From JAACFF01 sp963701435 (lineage in GTDB: Bacteria; Chloroflexota; Anaerolineae; Promineifilales; Promineifilaceae): DNA of 64,000 bases. The DNA lies in NCBI GenBank assembly GCA_963701435.1, contig CAVPAL010000006.1:1-64000 (forward strand), in the 5' to 3' direction. The notes beneath the pieces were generated by a model, which saw only the letters and a list, made by a program, of their open reading frames with translations, made no database searches and was not told the DNA's origin. A program made the translations under genes and the position numbers. Shown here piece after piece: positions 23,149-31,197 of the stretch (positions are counted from its first letter, which is position 1; each line of letters opens with the position of its first letter).

Positions 23149-24498
23149 TTATTCAGGTTTTTCCATACCGGAGACCGCGCCAAAAGCAGGTCGCGGCACA
23201 CCGTTTACATCAATAATGCTGTATGGCACCGGGTCATCTGTGGCGCCGCTGCCCTTGTTGCCAAAGTCATAGTTGAAGAGAAAAGCGAGCCACACATCCC
23301 CAGATGCGTGCATTTGTTGAAACGCCTGCACAATGTAATCCGCCTGTTCTTGCAAGGAATTATCCTGGGCAAATTCAAAGCCGGTGGGGTACGTATCATA
23401 CCCTTCACTGGTGGCCCAGCCGAATTCAGTGACGCACAGTTTTTTATCGGGATCGTAAGCGTCAATTTTTTCAGCATAGGTATCAAGCGTGGTTTTAAAA
23501 CTCCAGGAGTGATGCGGGTTATCAAAGGGGCCGCGGAAAATAGCGTCTTGCGCTGCCGGGCTGGACGGCGCTTCTTCGGCCGTAACATCGGGAGGAATGT
23601 TGTATCCATTGTGATGCGCGCCGACGCAGTCGGCATAGTCTAATAAACCGGCTGCCAGCGCTCGATCCAACCATTCAAAATCATCCGCCCAGCTGATCCA
23701 GTCGCCAGGCCCCGTGGGTGACAAAGCGCCGCTAATTACAATGATATTGGGATCATGCGCCTTGATGGTTTCATGGGCAAGCTTCAGGAACTGTACGTAA
23801 TCTTCCGGGCTGACTCCATTGGCGGTCGCCCATTCACGATCCAGGTTTTGTTCATTCCAGACTTCGATGGCGTCTACTTTGCCATCATAACGCTCTAGCA
23901 ATTCTTGCAAAAAGGCAGCAAATTGAGCGTAATCATCGGGTGGGCCATTTTCACCACCGGCGGCGCGCGTCCACTCCGGCGCGCCCACAATACTGAGCAT
24001 CAAGCGCAGGTCATTTTCATGCGCCTGATCGACGACGCCGTCATAAAAGAACCACTGATCGGCGTCAGGCTCTGGATGAATCAGCCACCATTGAACCTGC
24101 GCTTTAACCCAATCGAGACCTAATTTTTCATTGACGTCACGCATGGTTCCTGCGGGATCACCCACAGTTGCATTGCCATGCACCTGAACACCATATCCAA
24201 ATGTATCCGGCGCCCAGGGCTCGTTCAACTCAGGGGCAGGCGCTTCTACAACTTCTTCACCGCCAGCATCATCTGGCGGAGGCGCTTCCGCATTCGGATC
24301 CTCTGCAACAGGTGCATTTTCACTATCGATCTCTTCAATAATCGGCGGTGGTAAGGTCGCTTCTACTTCAGGCGACAAAGTAGGCGTAACTTCTGCATCG
24401 GCTACAGGGGCGGCCGGTTCTGACGGGGCGTCACCGCCGCAGGCCGCTAACAAAATCAGAACAGACACCAAAGCTATAAAAACGAAAATGCGTTTCAT
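23149..24498 (-). CDS. Lipoprotein glycosidase-like (clan GH-A TIM barrel), paralogue 2
   Basis: The 449-residue product starts with a lipoprotein signal (ILLAACGG, Cys about 20). A linker of about 75 residues rich in Pro, Glu and Ala leads to a TIM barrel. IEVWNEQNLDREWA (about 205) supplies the acid/base Glu and CVTEFGWAT (about 355) the nucleophile. It is clearly related to paralogue 1 (barrel strand GYGVQVHG versus AYGVHTLM; KVDAIEVWNEQN versus RIGAYQVWNEPN). The substrate is unknown. GAAGGAGAAA precedes the ATG. A terminator-like hairpin lies upstream at 24521-24560. No ACGGCCGT palindrome occurs in it. Confidence 0.75.
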   Translation of the reverse strand: MKRIFVFIALVSVLILLAACGGDAPSEPAAPVADAEVTPTLSPEVEATLPPPIIEEIDSENAPVAEDPNAEAPPPDDAGGEEVVEAPAPELNEPWAPDTFGYGVQVHGNATVGDPAGTMRDVNEKLGLDWVKAQVQWWLIHPEPDADQWFFYDGVVDQAHENDLRLMLSIVGAPEWTRAAGGENGPPDDYAQFAAFLQELLERYDGKVDAIEVWNEQNLDREWATANGVSPEDYVQFLKLAHETIKAHDPNIIVISGALSPTGPGDWISWADDFEWLDRALAAGLLDYADCVGAHHNGYNIPPDVTAEEAPSSPAAQDAIFRGPFDNPHHSWSFKTTLDTYAEKIDAYDPDKKLCVTEFGWATSEGYDTYPTGFEFAQDNSLQEQADYIVQAFQQMHASGDVWLAFLFNYDFGNKGSGATDDPVPYSIIDVNGVPRPAFGAVSGMEKPE

Positions 24499-24520
24499 AA
24501 TTTTCTCCTTCTCACGCGGG

Positions 24521-24560
24521 AAAAGCGCATTTCAGCGGTACTTCGCCAAAATGCGCCTCA
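24521..24560 (-). terminator. Hairpin terminator between glycosidase genes
   Basis: GCGCATTT (24525-24532) pairs with AAATGCGC (24549-24556). On the minus strand the stem is followed by TTTTCCC. It lies after the large glycosidase gene (ends 24624) and before paralogue 2, so the genes may be transcribed separately. The loop is long (16 bases), which weakens it. Confidence 0.5.
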
Positions 24561-24623
24561 TAATTCTGATTGATGAAGTGCACCCGTTTAATTATTAGGC
24601 GCGCCTCACGATCCGGCTGTTCA

Positions 24624-27600
24624 TCAATTACCCATAACCTGACGCAGCGTTTCACACGCCGGGCAGCTTCCGTCAGGACGAATCATTGCGTATCCAGCCT
24701 GCGGATCATCTCCCCATTGGGTGAAGTCCACGTTGAAGATTATTGCCAGGCGGGCTTTCCCACTGTTGGCAGCCAGGCTAATGGCTTCTGCAAGCCATTG
24801 GGCATGTTCACTCACGCTTGTGTTTCCTGCCCAGGAGAAGCGGCTGGGAACGCCGCCAAAATCGTCGCCTGAAAGGAAACCTAATTCAGTAAAGCAAACG
24901 GGTTTACCCAACGTATTGTAATACAGGTCCAGCATCGGCTGGAAATACCAACTGTAATGGTCGCTGCCGGCTGGGTGTCCGGTACTCTGTCCAGGTGAGG
25001 TTGCGCCGGCATTAAAATGGGCGCCCATACAGTCCATATAATTGGCGGCGCCGGCGGCGGCCATGCCGGCCAGATAGGCACTGTCATCACAACCGTTTGT
25101 GCTGCATCCACCGCCAAAGTAGCCGGTAGGCGCCGGTGCACCGCTAATGACCATAACGTTTGGATTAGCCCCTTTAATGGCATTGTAGGCCGGGGCGAGC
25201 ATATTGTTGACATAGGACTGCGCGTTAATTTGTCCCGCCGGCCACTCAAAGTCAATGTTCATTTCGTTCCAAACTTCAATCGCGTCGGGTCCTAGTGCAG
25301 CAACGCCGCCGAGGAAATTAACATATTCCTGGAAATCAATGCTGCTGGGATAAGGTGTTCCTGGAATGCTCAGAAGCACCTTAAAGCCATTGCCATGGGC
25401 CTGATTAATAGGCCCCGCAACCGCGTTGGGATCATCACCCGGCCCCCATTTGTGCTGGAATTTGACCCAATTCATACCGGCGTAAGACATCAACTGAGGG
25501 TTGCCAAAGCTGTGACTTTGTCCACCCAATTCAAAGCCTGCATTGGTTACAGGGGCAGCAGCCACAGGCGGGGGCGGCGCAGGCGCGCTTGCCTGGTCAT
25601 CCTCGCCATCATCACTGCCGCCGTCGTTGCCAGCGCCAGGGTTGGCGGCGGCAGGCGCTGGGGGCGCAACTTCCACCACTTCCAGGTTCCCCAACTCTAC
25701 ACCGGAATCGACGGTAATTAATGTCGCAAAAATCCAGCCTTCTTCTCCGGCGGGTAAACGGACGTTGAGCCAGCTAATATCTGAATTACGGCCGATCAGA
25801 TCAACCTCTGTACCGGCCTCAGCGCCGCCGGCAATAGTTCCGTAAGTTAAACCAGGGCCTGTACGCACATTGGCGCCGGCATTGACCACGCCTTTGGCTG
25901 CACCGGTAGAGGCAGCAATTTCTGTCTCTTCTGTCGTTTCGGATTCTTCTGTTGTTTCCTCTGTCTCCACAACAACTTCTTCCAACGCTGCCGCTGCAAC
26001 AGTCACGTCCAACGAATCAAGATTGGCGATATTATCGCCCAGGGCAAAATCAGCATTGACGATGTAATCACCTTCACTTTCACCCACATCCCAGGAAAAA
26101 GTCAGCTCATTGCCGCTCTCGCTGGCCAGAACGCTGTCGCTGGCATTACGCACGGTCCAAACTATCGCAGCGCCGGTCGGCTGAGGCGCTTCTGTTTTGT
26201 TTTTATAGCTATCTAATGCAGCCGCATAGCCTGCATCATCTAAGCCTTTTACAGCCATACCGCGAATATTGTAATCGTTTTCCAACTGGCTGCGATGGCT
26301 TAAGGCGGCGGCGCTGCCCAGCCAGACATCATGTGGCTGGCCTTCATCTTCATAGCTGTATTTATAAGTAAGACTGTCGCCATCCCATTCCAGCGGGCTG
26401 GCCGAACCGGAAAGCGCAACCGTGACGGTTTCACCAGGGGCGACTTCTTCACCGCCTTCCACAAATTGCAGTTCACCAAAATTCGCCAGCGCATTTTCGT
26501 TGGATAACGCGGTGTAGGTTTCGCCAATGCGGTCTACGGCCCCGCCATTGTGGAGCGCACTTAATTTTTGACGATTTATCTGGCGCGCGGCCCAATTCAA
26601 AAGCTGTGAAGCAGCATCATCGCTATCATATTGGGAGGGGTCTAGCGGCATTTTGACGTAAACGGCGTCGGCCAATTGACCCAGCGCAGTCCAATCCTGC
26701 CCGCCGGTATCCCAACTGCTGCCGGCGACGAGGGGCGCGCCCAGAGTCACAGCCAGATTCATGTTTTGCGCATGCAGCGCCTCTGCCAATGAATTGGCAA
26801 AACTGTTAAATGCTGCTGCTTGCGCTGCGGGTACATTTTGGTAATCGAGGTTCACGCCTGAAAAACCATCGGCGGCAGCTTGCTCAACAATGGCGTTAAT
26901 ATTTGCTTCCTGAAATGCGGCGTCAGCCAACATATCGGCCAGCGCTGTCTGATTGACAACGGGGCCAACGTTTGTGACATGCAGCCATTGGCTGTACGGG
27001 CCGTCAGGTAATTTGACGACGGCGCCATTCAAAGTACCTTGTTCGTCCAACATCAGGGGGCCAACTGATACTTCGGTCAAATTGGCAAGAATTTCACCCG
27101 GCAGTTCAACGCCGCTTTTGACAATGGCGCCTACACTCACTTCAGCGGGGGGCGCAATTTGCATCATAACCAATGCTGCGGGCAAGACGCCTTCGGCCGT
27201 AACAATCTGTTGGCTGTTAGCGTCCACCTGGCTGGGGACAAACACCCAATTGTCGGTTTCCCAACCATACAAGTCGAGCGTTTTGTTATCGCCGGCATTG
27301 GCGGGGATGGTTAGCGCAATTTGTCCGGTGGGTACGGATCCGTCAGCGCTGATGGTATATACATCGCTGACCGGCGTGACGTTTTCCGGCACGGCCGTTG
27401 CCGCGTTGGCGTTGTTATTGAAAAACTCACTTTGGGGCACAACCTGGACGGCGGCCGCGCCGCCGGTCAAAGCCAGCGTGACGCCATCGGGCAGCGTGGC
27501 TTCGTCGGGGGCGCTGACATCACTCCCAAGGGGTTCTTGCCGGGATTCGGCCGTTTCTGCTTGCGGCTCTTCTCCGGTCAAACCCAGCCGCTGTCCCAGC

Positions 27601-27710
27601 GAGATGGGGGGTAAAAACAAGCCTAAAATCAATAAAACGACTACCACAATAATGCCGCCAATGATCAGGCCTTTTGGTCTCTTTTTATTCTGTGACTCTT
27701 CTTGTTCCAT
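24624..27710 (-). CDS. Large membrane-anchored GH18-like + SH3b + GH-A glycosidase-like protein, paralogue 3
   Basis: From ATG 27710 (GGAGAGGA just upstream) the product has about 1028 residues. A cytoplasmic Lys-rich start and one membrane helix (LIIGGIIVVVVLLILGLFLP, about 15-34) come first. A GH18-like barrel at about 220-420 has GVNLDYQNVPAAQ where active GH18 enzymes have DxxDxDxE, so the catalytic acid appears lost. A Glu/Thr linker leads to an SH3b domain (GANVRTGPGLTYG, about 630-690), a Pro/Ala linker, and a C-terminal GH-A barrel (about 735-1028). That barrel has IEVWNEMNIDFEW and CFTELGFLSGDD, the catalytic Glu pair. The C-terminal barrel is homologous to the two genes downstream. 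Probably a surface-bound polysaccharide-active protein. One palindrome (27391) lies near its 5' end. Confidence 0.75.
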   Translation of the reverse strand: MEQEESQNKKRPKGLIIGGIIVVVVLLILGLFLPPISLGQRLGLTGEEPQAETAESRQEPLGSDVSAPDEATLPDGVTLALTGGAAAVQVVPQSEFFNNNANAATAVPENVTPVSDVYTISADGSVPTGQIALTIPANAGDNKTLDLYGWETDNWVFVPSQVDANSQQIVTAEGVLPAALVMMQIAPPAEVSVGAIVKSGVELPGEILANLTEVSVGPLMLDEQGTLNGAVVKLPDGPYSQWLHVTNVGPVVNQTALADMLADAAFQEANINAIVEQAAADGFSGVNLDYQNVPAAQAAAFNSFANSLAEALHAQNMNLAVTLGAPLVAGSSWDTGGQDWTALGQLADAVYVKMPLDPSQYDSDDAASQLLNWAARQINRQKLSALHNGGAVDRIGETYTALSNENALANFGELQFVEGGEEVAPGETVTVALSGSASPLEWDGDSLTYKYSYEDEGQPHDVWLGSAAALSHRSQLENDYNIRGMAVKGLDDAGYAAALDSYKNKTEAPQPTGAAIVWTVRNASDSVLASESGNELTFSWDVGESEGDYIVNADFALGDNIANLDSLDVTVAAAALEEVVVETEETTEESETTEETEIAASTGAAKGVVNAGANVRTGPGLTYGTIAGGAEAGTEVDLIGRNSDISWLNVRLPAGEEGWIFATLITVDSGVELGNLEVVEVAPPAPAAANPGAGNDGGSDDGEDDQASAPAPPPPVAAAPVTNAGFELGGQSHSFGNPQLMSYAGMNWVKFQHKWGPGDDPNAVAGPINQAHGNGFKVLLSIPGTPYPSSIDFQEYVNFLGGVAALGPDAIEVWNEMNIDFEWPAGQINAQSYVNNMLAPAYNAIKGANPNVMVISGAPAPTGYFGGGCSTNGCDDSAYLAGMAAAGAANYMDCMGAHFNAGATSPGQSTGHPAGSDHYSWYFQPMLDLYYNTLGKPVCFTELGFLSGDDFGGVPSRFSWAGNTSVSEHAQWLAEAISLAANSGKARLAIIFNVDFTQWGDDPQAGYAMIRPDGSCPACETLRQVMGN

Positions 27711-27753
27711 ATTCCTCTCCAAATCACGTTTCCTCAGACAAGGATCATGATAC

Positions 27754-27780
27754 AAAAAAGCGGCCATAAAGAGCCGCCAG
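27754..27780 (-). terminator. Rho-independent terminator upstream of the large glycosidase gene
   Basis: Read on the minus strand, GCGGC and GCCGC pair around an 8-base loop and are followed by TTTTTTG. It would stop transcripts entering from the right, before the glycosidase cluster begins at 27710. Confidence 0.6.
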
Positions 27781-28067
27781 TTTTGTTATCTCAGATGAAC
27801 TGCGTGAACTTTTTGAAGGACCCGCACGGACTGCGCCGTACAGTTTTTTCGCGTGGCAGTCAATAAGCATTTGCCAATTTCAAGGTCTTTCCGCTTTCAC
27901 ACAAGCGCGGAAAATTTTAACACAACCAAAAATTGGACGCCAAGTCGAAGAGGGTTGTCTTCCTTTCCTGGAGGGGAATCATTGAGGAAACGTTAATTTC
28001 TGCAAGCTGTTGGCGGTCTGTCCATCTGCTTTTTACGCAGAAAGCAGCCGCACTCTGCAAAGTTGGT

Positions 28068-28259
28068 TTAGGTATCGAGGCTGTAAATACGTGTTTGGGG
28101 GTGAAAATCAGACCAGCCAAACCAGAAAACAGGTGTGCTTTTAATTCTTTCCAGCGCAGCGCCTTGCAGTGGGCCGGCAACGGCCGTTTCCCCAACCTCA
28201 ACGCCCAACATAAACTCTTTTGTATATAACCGCTCGTCCACATTGGCCTCGCCAATCAC
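28068..28259 (-). pseudogene. Remnant of a DUF3179-type protein
   Basis: A 63-codon frame reads EFMLGVEVGETAVAGPLQGA then FWFGWSDFHPQTRIYSLDT. The end resembles the C-terminus of DUF3179 proteins (AGPL-x-G...FWF-x-W-x-x-F-x-P-x-T-x-I-Y), and the start resembles an early segment (GV-x-V-x-G-x-x-x-A). About 200 residues between are missing, so this is an internally deleted relic. A palindrome lies at the join region (28180). I found nothing else coding between 27780 and 28461. Confidence 0.45.
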
Positions 28260-28357
28260 GCCCGCCTGTGAGGAAAGATAATCACCCTTGATCCATTATT
28301 GAAGATGATAGTTTTCTAAATCCTATTTTATATGACGCTGTGTGTCATCCTGTAAGC

Positions 28358-28385
28358 TTGACACCGAAACGGCCGTTGTTATACT
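28358..28385 (+). promoter_or_regulatory. Sigma-70 promoter of the SCP2 gene, palindrome in spacer
   Basis: TTGACA (28358-28363) and TATACT (28380-28385) are 16 bases apart. The spacer holds a full AACGGCCGTT palindrome (about 28369-28378). The SCP2-domain gene starts 77 bases after the -10, with AAGGAG before its ATG. Confidence 0.6.
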
Positions 28386-28461
28386 TCCGCTAATAATTAA
28401 TCATGGAGCTTCCCAGTCTGGCAAGCGTTGAACCAATATAAAATGAAGGAGACTCTCTAAG

Positions 28462-28782
28462 ATGGCTGACCTCGATAGTGTATTTGCAGCAATGGGCGGG
28501 CAATTTGACGCCTCTAAAGCTGGCGAACTTAATCTTTCAATTCTGTTCGATCTCTCCGGTGACGGTGGGGGACAGTGGAATGCCAGCATTGCTGATGGCA
28601 AATTGGATGTGGAAAAGGGTAGTGTGGACAACCCAACTGCAACCCTCAAAATGGACGCCGATGATTTTGCGGCGATGTCCAATGGTGATTTGAATCCCAT
28701 GATGGCCTTCATGTCCGGAAAAATCAAGGTAGATGGCGATTTGAATGCGGTGATGAAATTCCAACAAATTGTTGGTCTCTAG
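28462..28782 (+). CDS. SCP2 sterol-carrier-domain protein
   Basis: The 106-residue protein is a single SCP2 domain, which has a hydrophobic tunnel for lipids. Visible pattern: SILFDLSGDGGGQWNASIAD then DNPTATLKMDADDFAAMSNG (about 56-75) and MMAFMSGKIKVDGDLNAVMK (about 80-99), matching the small stand-alone SCP2 proteins of bacteria. The bound ligand is unknown. It stands alone between a good promoter (28358) and a strong terminator (28807). Confidence 0.9.
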   Translation: MADLDSVFAAMGGQFDASKAGELNLSILFDLSGDGGGQWNASIADGKLDVEKGSVDNPTATLKMDADDFAAMSNGDLNPMMAFMSGKIKVDGDLNAVMKFQQIVGL

Positions 28783-28806
28783 AACCAAAACCTATTTTAA
28801 AATCCC

Positions 28807-28846
28807 AAAAGCCGCAGGTTAATCAATTGACCTGCGGCTTTTTTGT
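28807..28846 (+). terminator. Rho-independent terminator after the SCP2 gene
   Basis: GCCGCAGGT (28811-28819) pairs with ACCTGCGGC (28830-28838) around a 10-base loop and is followed by TTTTTTG. An A-run on the left lets it serve the convergent amidohydrolase gene as well. Confidence 0.9.
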
Positions 28847-28863
28847 TATAAATAAACATTTCC

Positions 28864-30858
28864 TCAGGCAGCGATATGATCGGCGACAATGTCCGCGTAT
28901 TCGCGCTGTTCGGCCGTGGCGGGGTCAACGCCAAAAAGAGTGAGCAGTTCGGTAATTAGATTGGCTTTACGCTCCGCATCGCTGCGTGACCAGGTACGCG
29001 CCTTGATTTCCAGGTAATAACCCGGCAGATCCGGTCGATTGACTTCGTCCAGATTGATGGCAAAATCGGTGCCTTTGTAGAGAATGTGCCAGCGGCGCCG
29101 GTCTTTATGAATTTTCATTTCGGACAGCGGCGCAAAATATTCTTGATAAAAACGGAGACTATGATCGGCTGTGGCCAGGAAACGTGACCGTGAGAGCATA
29201 ACGGCCGTTTCCAACTCCTCGCGCTGTCCTTCCCCTATCAATGTTAAACGGTCACGCGCCTGAATCACTTCTCCCTTTTCATTCAAAAATTCATCCTCAC
29301 GATAGCGCAAACGAGCCGCGTCCGGATCATTGCCCGAAAAAATGAAATAATGATCATATTGTTTGTAATGCGCGTACCGTAAAGTCTCAACCTGATCGCT
29401 TTCCAGGATGGTGCGAATCGCCTCGGCGTCGGCTATCGGTAATTTGAGCTGCACCTCAAAACTTTCCTGACGCTGTACGCCGGCAAGAAACACCAGTTTG
29501 TTATAGGGGCTGGCTTCACGTTCACTCACAAATGCATCGATCTCAGCCGCCATCAGGGCCGCATCCGCTTTGGCCTGGCTTTCATCAACGGTCAGCAGCG
29601 CCCGATCGCGCATCAAAAAACGGCCGTTGCAGAGCACATGCGCCACATCAGGCGCTTTGGCCGCATAAATCAGGCGCGAATAAACTGTATCCGAGTTGTT
29701 GTGAAAATGGGGCTGGTTATGCACACCATCCATTGCGATCACCGCAACATCGGCGCGTTTGCCCGGCTCCAAACTACCGGTTACGTCGCTCATGTGCAGC
29801 GCGCGCGCCCCCCCGATTGTGGCTAGCTCCAACGCCTGGCGCGCCGGCAAAACAGTTGGATCGCTGCTGGCGGTTTTGGCCAGCAGCGCCGCCAGACGCG
29901 TCTCCTCGATCATATCCAGGTCGTTGTTACTGGCCGGCCCATCCGTGCCCACGCCTACGTTTAATCCGATATTGAGCATATCACCAATTTTGGCGATGCC
30001 GCTGGCCAGCTTCAGATTGCTGCTGGGACAATGGGCGATGCCGGCGCCTGCTTCTTTAAGCTGGTACATTTCTTCCCAATCGAGGTGGACACAATGCGCA
30101 GCCAGCAGTTTTGTGTTCAAGAGGCCATGTTTTTCAATCCAGGGCACAACCGGCGAATTGTGATCAGCGCGGCAGTTTTTGGCTTCGATACCGGTTTCGC
30201 TGACGTGCGTATGGATTGGTACATTAAAAGCCAGCGCCAGCTCGGTGCAGGCGCGCAAAAGTTCGGGCGTGGCCGTGTACCAGGCATGCGGGGCGACTGC
30301 CGGCTGGATCAAAGGGTGATTTTGCCACCCTTCGATGAAGCGACGGCAGCGAATGAGTCCATCTTCATAAGTAGCAGCGTCCGGAGCGGGAAAAATCAGG
30401 ATCGTTTGTCCCAACAGCGCGCGCATTCCAATTACGGCCGTTTCCTCCGCAATTGATTCCTCAAAAAAATACATGTCGGCAAAGGTAGTCACCCCGGAAC
30501 GAATCATTTCAGCGCAGGCCAGACGCGCGCCGAGCTTAACAAATTCAGGCGTAACAAATTCACGCTCCAGTGGCATCAGGTATCCTAGCCACACGTCCAG
30601 GCGCAAATCATCATGCAATCCCCGGAACAGCGTCATGGGAATATGGGTATGGGCGTTAACCAGGCCTGGAATAATAACTTTTCCGTGGCAGTCGATAGTG
30701 GTAACGGCCGTATACGCCTGTGACAATTCCGCCGCCGGGCCAACCGCTGCCAGGCTGTCGCCGCGAATCGCCACCGCGCCATCCAAAATAACGTCATAGC
30801 GGACATTCATGGTGACAACCGTGCCGCCGATTAGTAGAATATCAACCTGTTCTGACAT
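28864..30858 (-). CDS. Amidohydrolase (MtaD/TrzA-like) fused to a C-terminal CYTH domain
   Basis: Residues 1-450 are a metal-dependent amidohydrolase of the 5-methylthioadenosine / S-adenosylhomocysteine deaminase group: PGLVNAHTHIPMTLFRGL (HxH, about 65-82), HVSETG (about 210), AHCVHLDWEEM, and GVGTDGPASNNDLD (metal Asp, about 305). The full-length enzyme would end near 450. Residues about 470-660 are instead a CYTH-like domain: FEVQLKLPI, KQYDHYFIF, AARLRYREDEFL, RDRLTLIGEGQ, FAINLDEVNRPDLPGYYLEI. This is the layout of triphosphate tunnel enzymes, with paired Arg/Lys and a closing Glu. I see no frameshift at the join. The protein lies divergent from pyrimidine-nucleoside phosphorylase, fitting nucleoside salvage. 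Confidence 0.8.
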   Translation of the reverse strand: MSEQVDILLIGGTVVTMNVRYDVILDGAVAIRGDSLAAVGPAAELSQAYTAVTTIDCHGKVIIPGLVNAHTHIPMTLFRGLHDDLRLDVWLGYLMPLEREFVTPEFVKLGARLACAEMIRSGVTTFADMYFFEESIAEETAVIGMRALLGQTILIFPAPDAATYEDGLIRCRRFIEGWQNHPLIQPAVAPHAWYTATPELLRACTELALAFNVPIHTHVSETGIEAKNCRADHNSPVVPWIEKHGLLNTKLLAAHCVHLDWEEMYQLKEAGAGIAHCPSSNLKLASGIAKIGDMLNIGLNVGVGTDGPASNNDLDMIEETRLAALLAKTASSDPTVLPARQALELATIGGARALHMSDVTGSLEPGKRADVAVIAMDGVHNQPHFHNNSDTVYSRLIYAAKAPDVAHVLCNGRFLMRDRALLTVDESQAKADAALMAAEIDAFVSEREASPYNKLVFLAGVQRQESFEVQLKLPIADAEAIRTILESDQVETLRYAHYKQYDHYFIFSGNDPDAARLRYREDEFLNEKGEVIQARDRLTLIGEGQREELETAVMLSRSRFLATADHSLRFYQEYFAPLSEMKIHKDRRRWHILYKGTDFAINLDEVNRPDLPGYYLEIKARTWSRSDAERKANLITELLTLFGVDPATAEQREYADIVADHIAA

Positions 30859-31197
30859 TCGAAACTCCTCAGATTTCTAATCCTTATTATTTTTTAGAAC
30901 TTTCTGCGGTTTACCTGCTCTGTAAATTACTTGATTTCTCTTTTAATTGGAAGCAGCAAGTCCTGCTGAGTTGGGAAGGATGATCTGTCCGCATTATACC
31001 GATTCCTGTTATAATCTAAAAATCGTTTACAAACGCTTACACTATATGGGCGCTTTTGACAAAACAACGGTTTTCGGCCACAAATTAATACGAATTCGCA
31101 CGAAATTGCTCTGAAATCCGTGAAAATCTGTGGTTGTTCGTAGCAAATACAAGAAGTTGCAAAGGTAATGTCTTAGCAAACCTGCGGGAAAATTAAT
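30859..31197. promoter_or_regulatory. 339-bp divergent intergenic region
   Basis: It separates the amidohydrolase (-) from the nucleoside phosphorylase (+), so both promoters should be here. A half copy of the two-hairpin intergenic element lies at 30870-30916 (ends TTTCTGCGGTTTACC). TATAAT at 31010-31015 is a possible plus-strand -10 without a good -35. TTGACA at 31057-31062 has no good -10. A short stem CGTTT/AAACG lies near 31024. No gene was seen. Confidence 0.4.
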
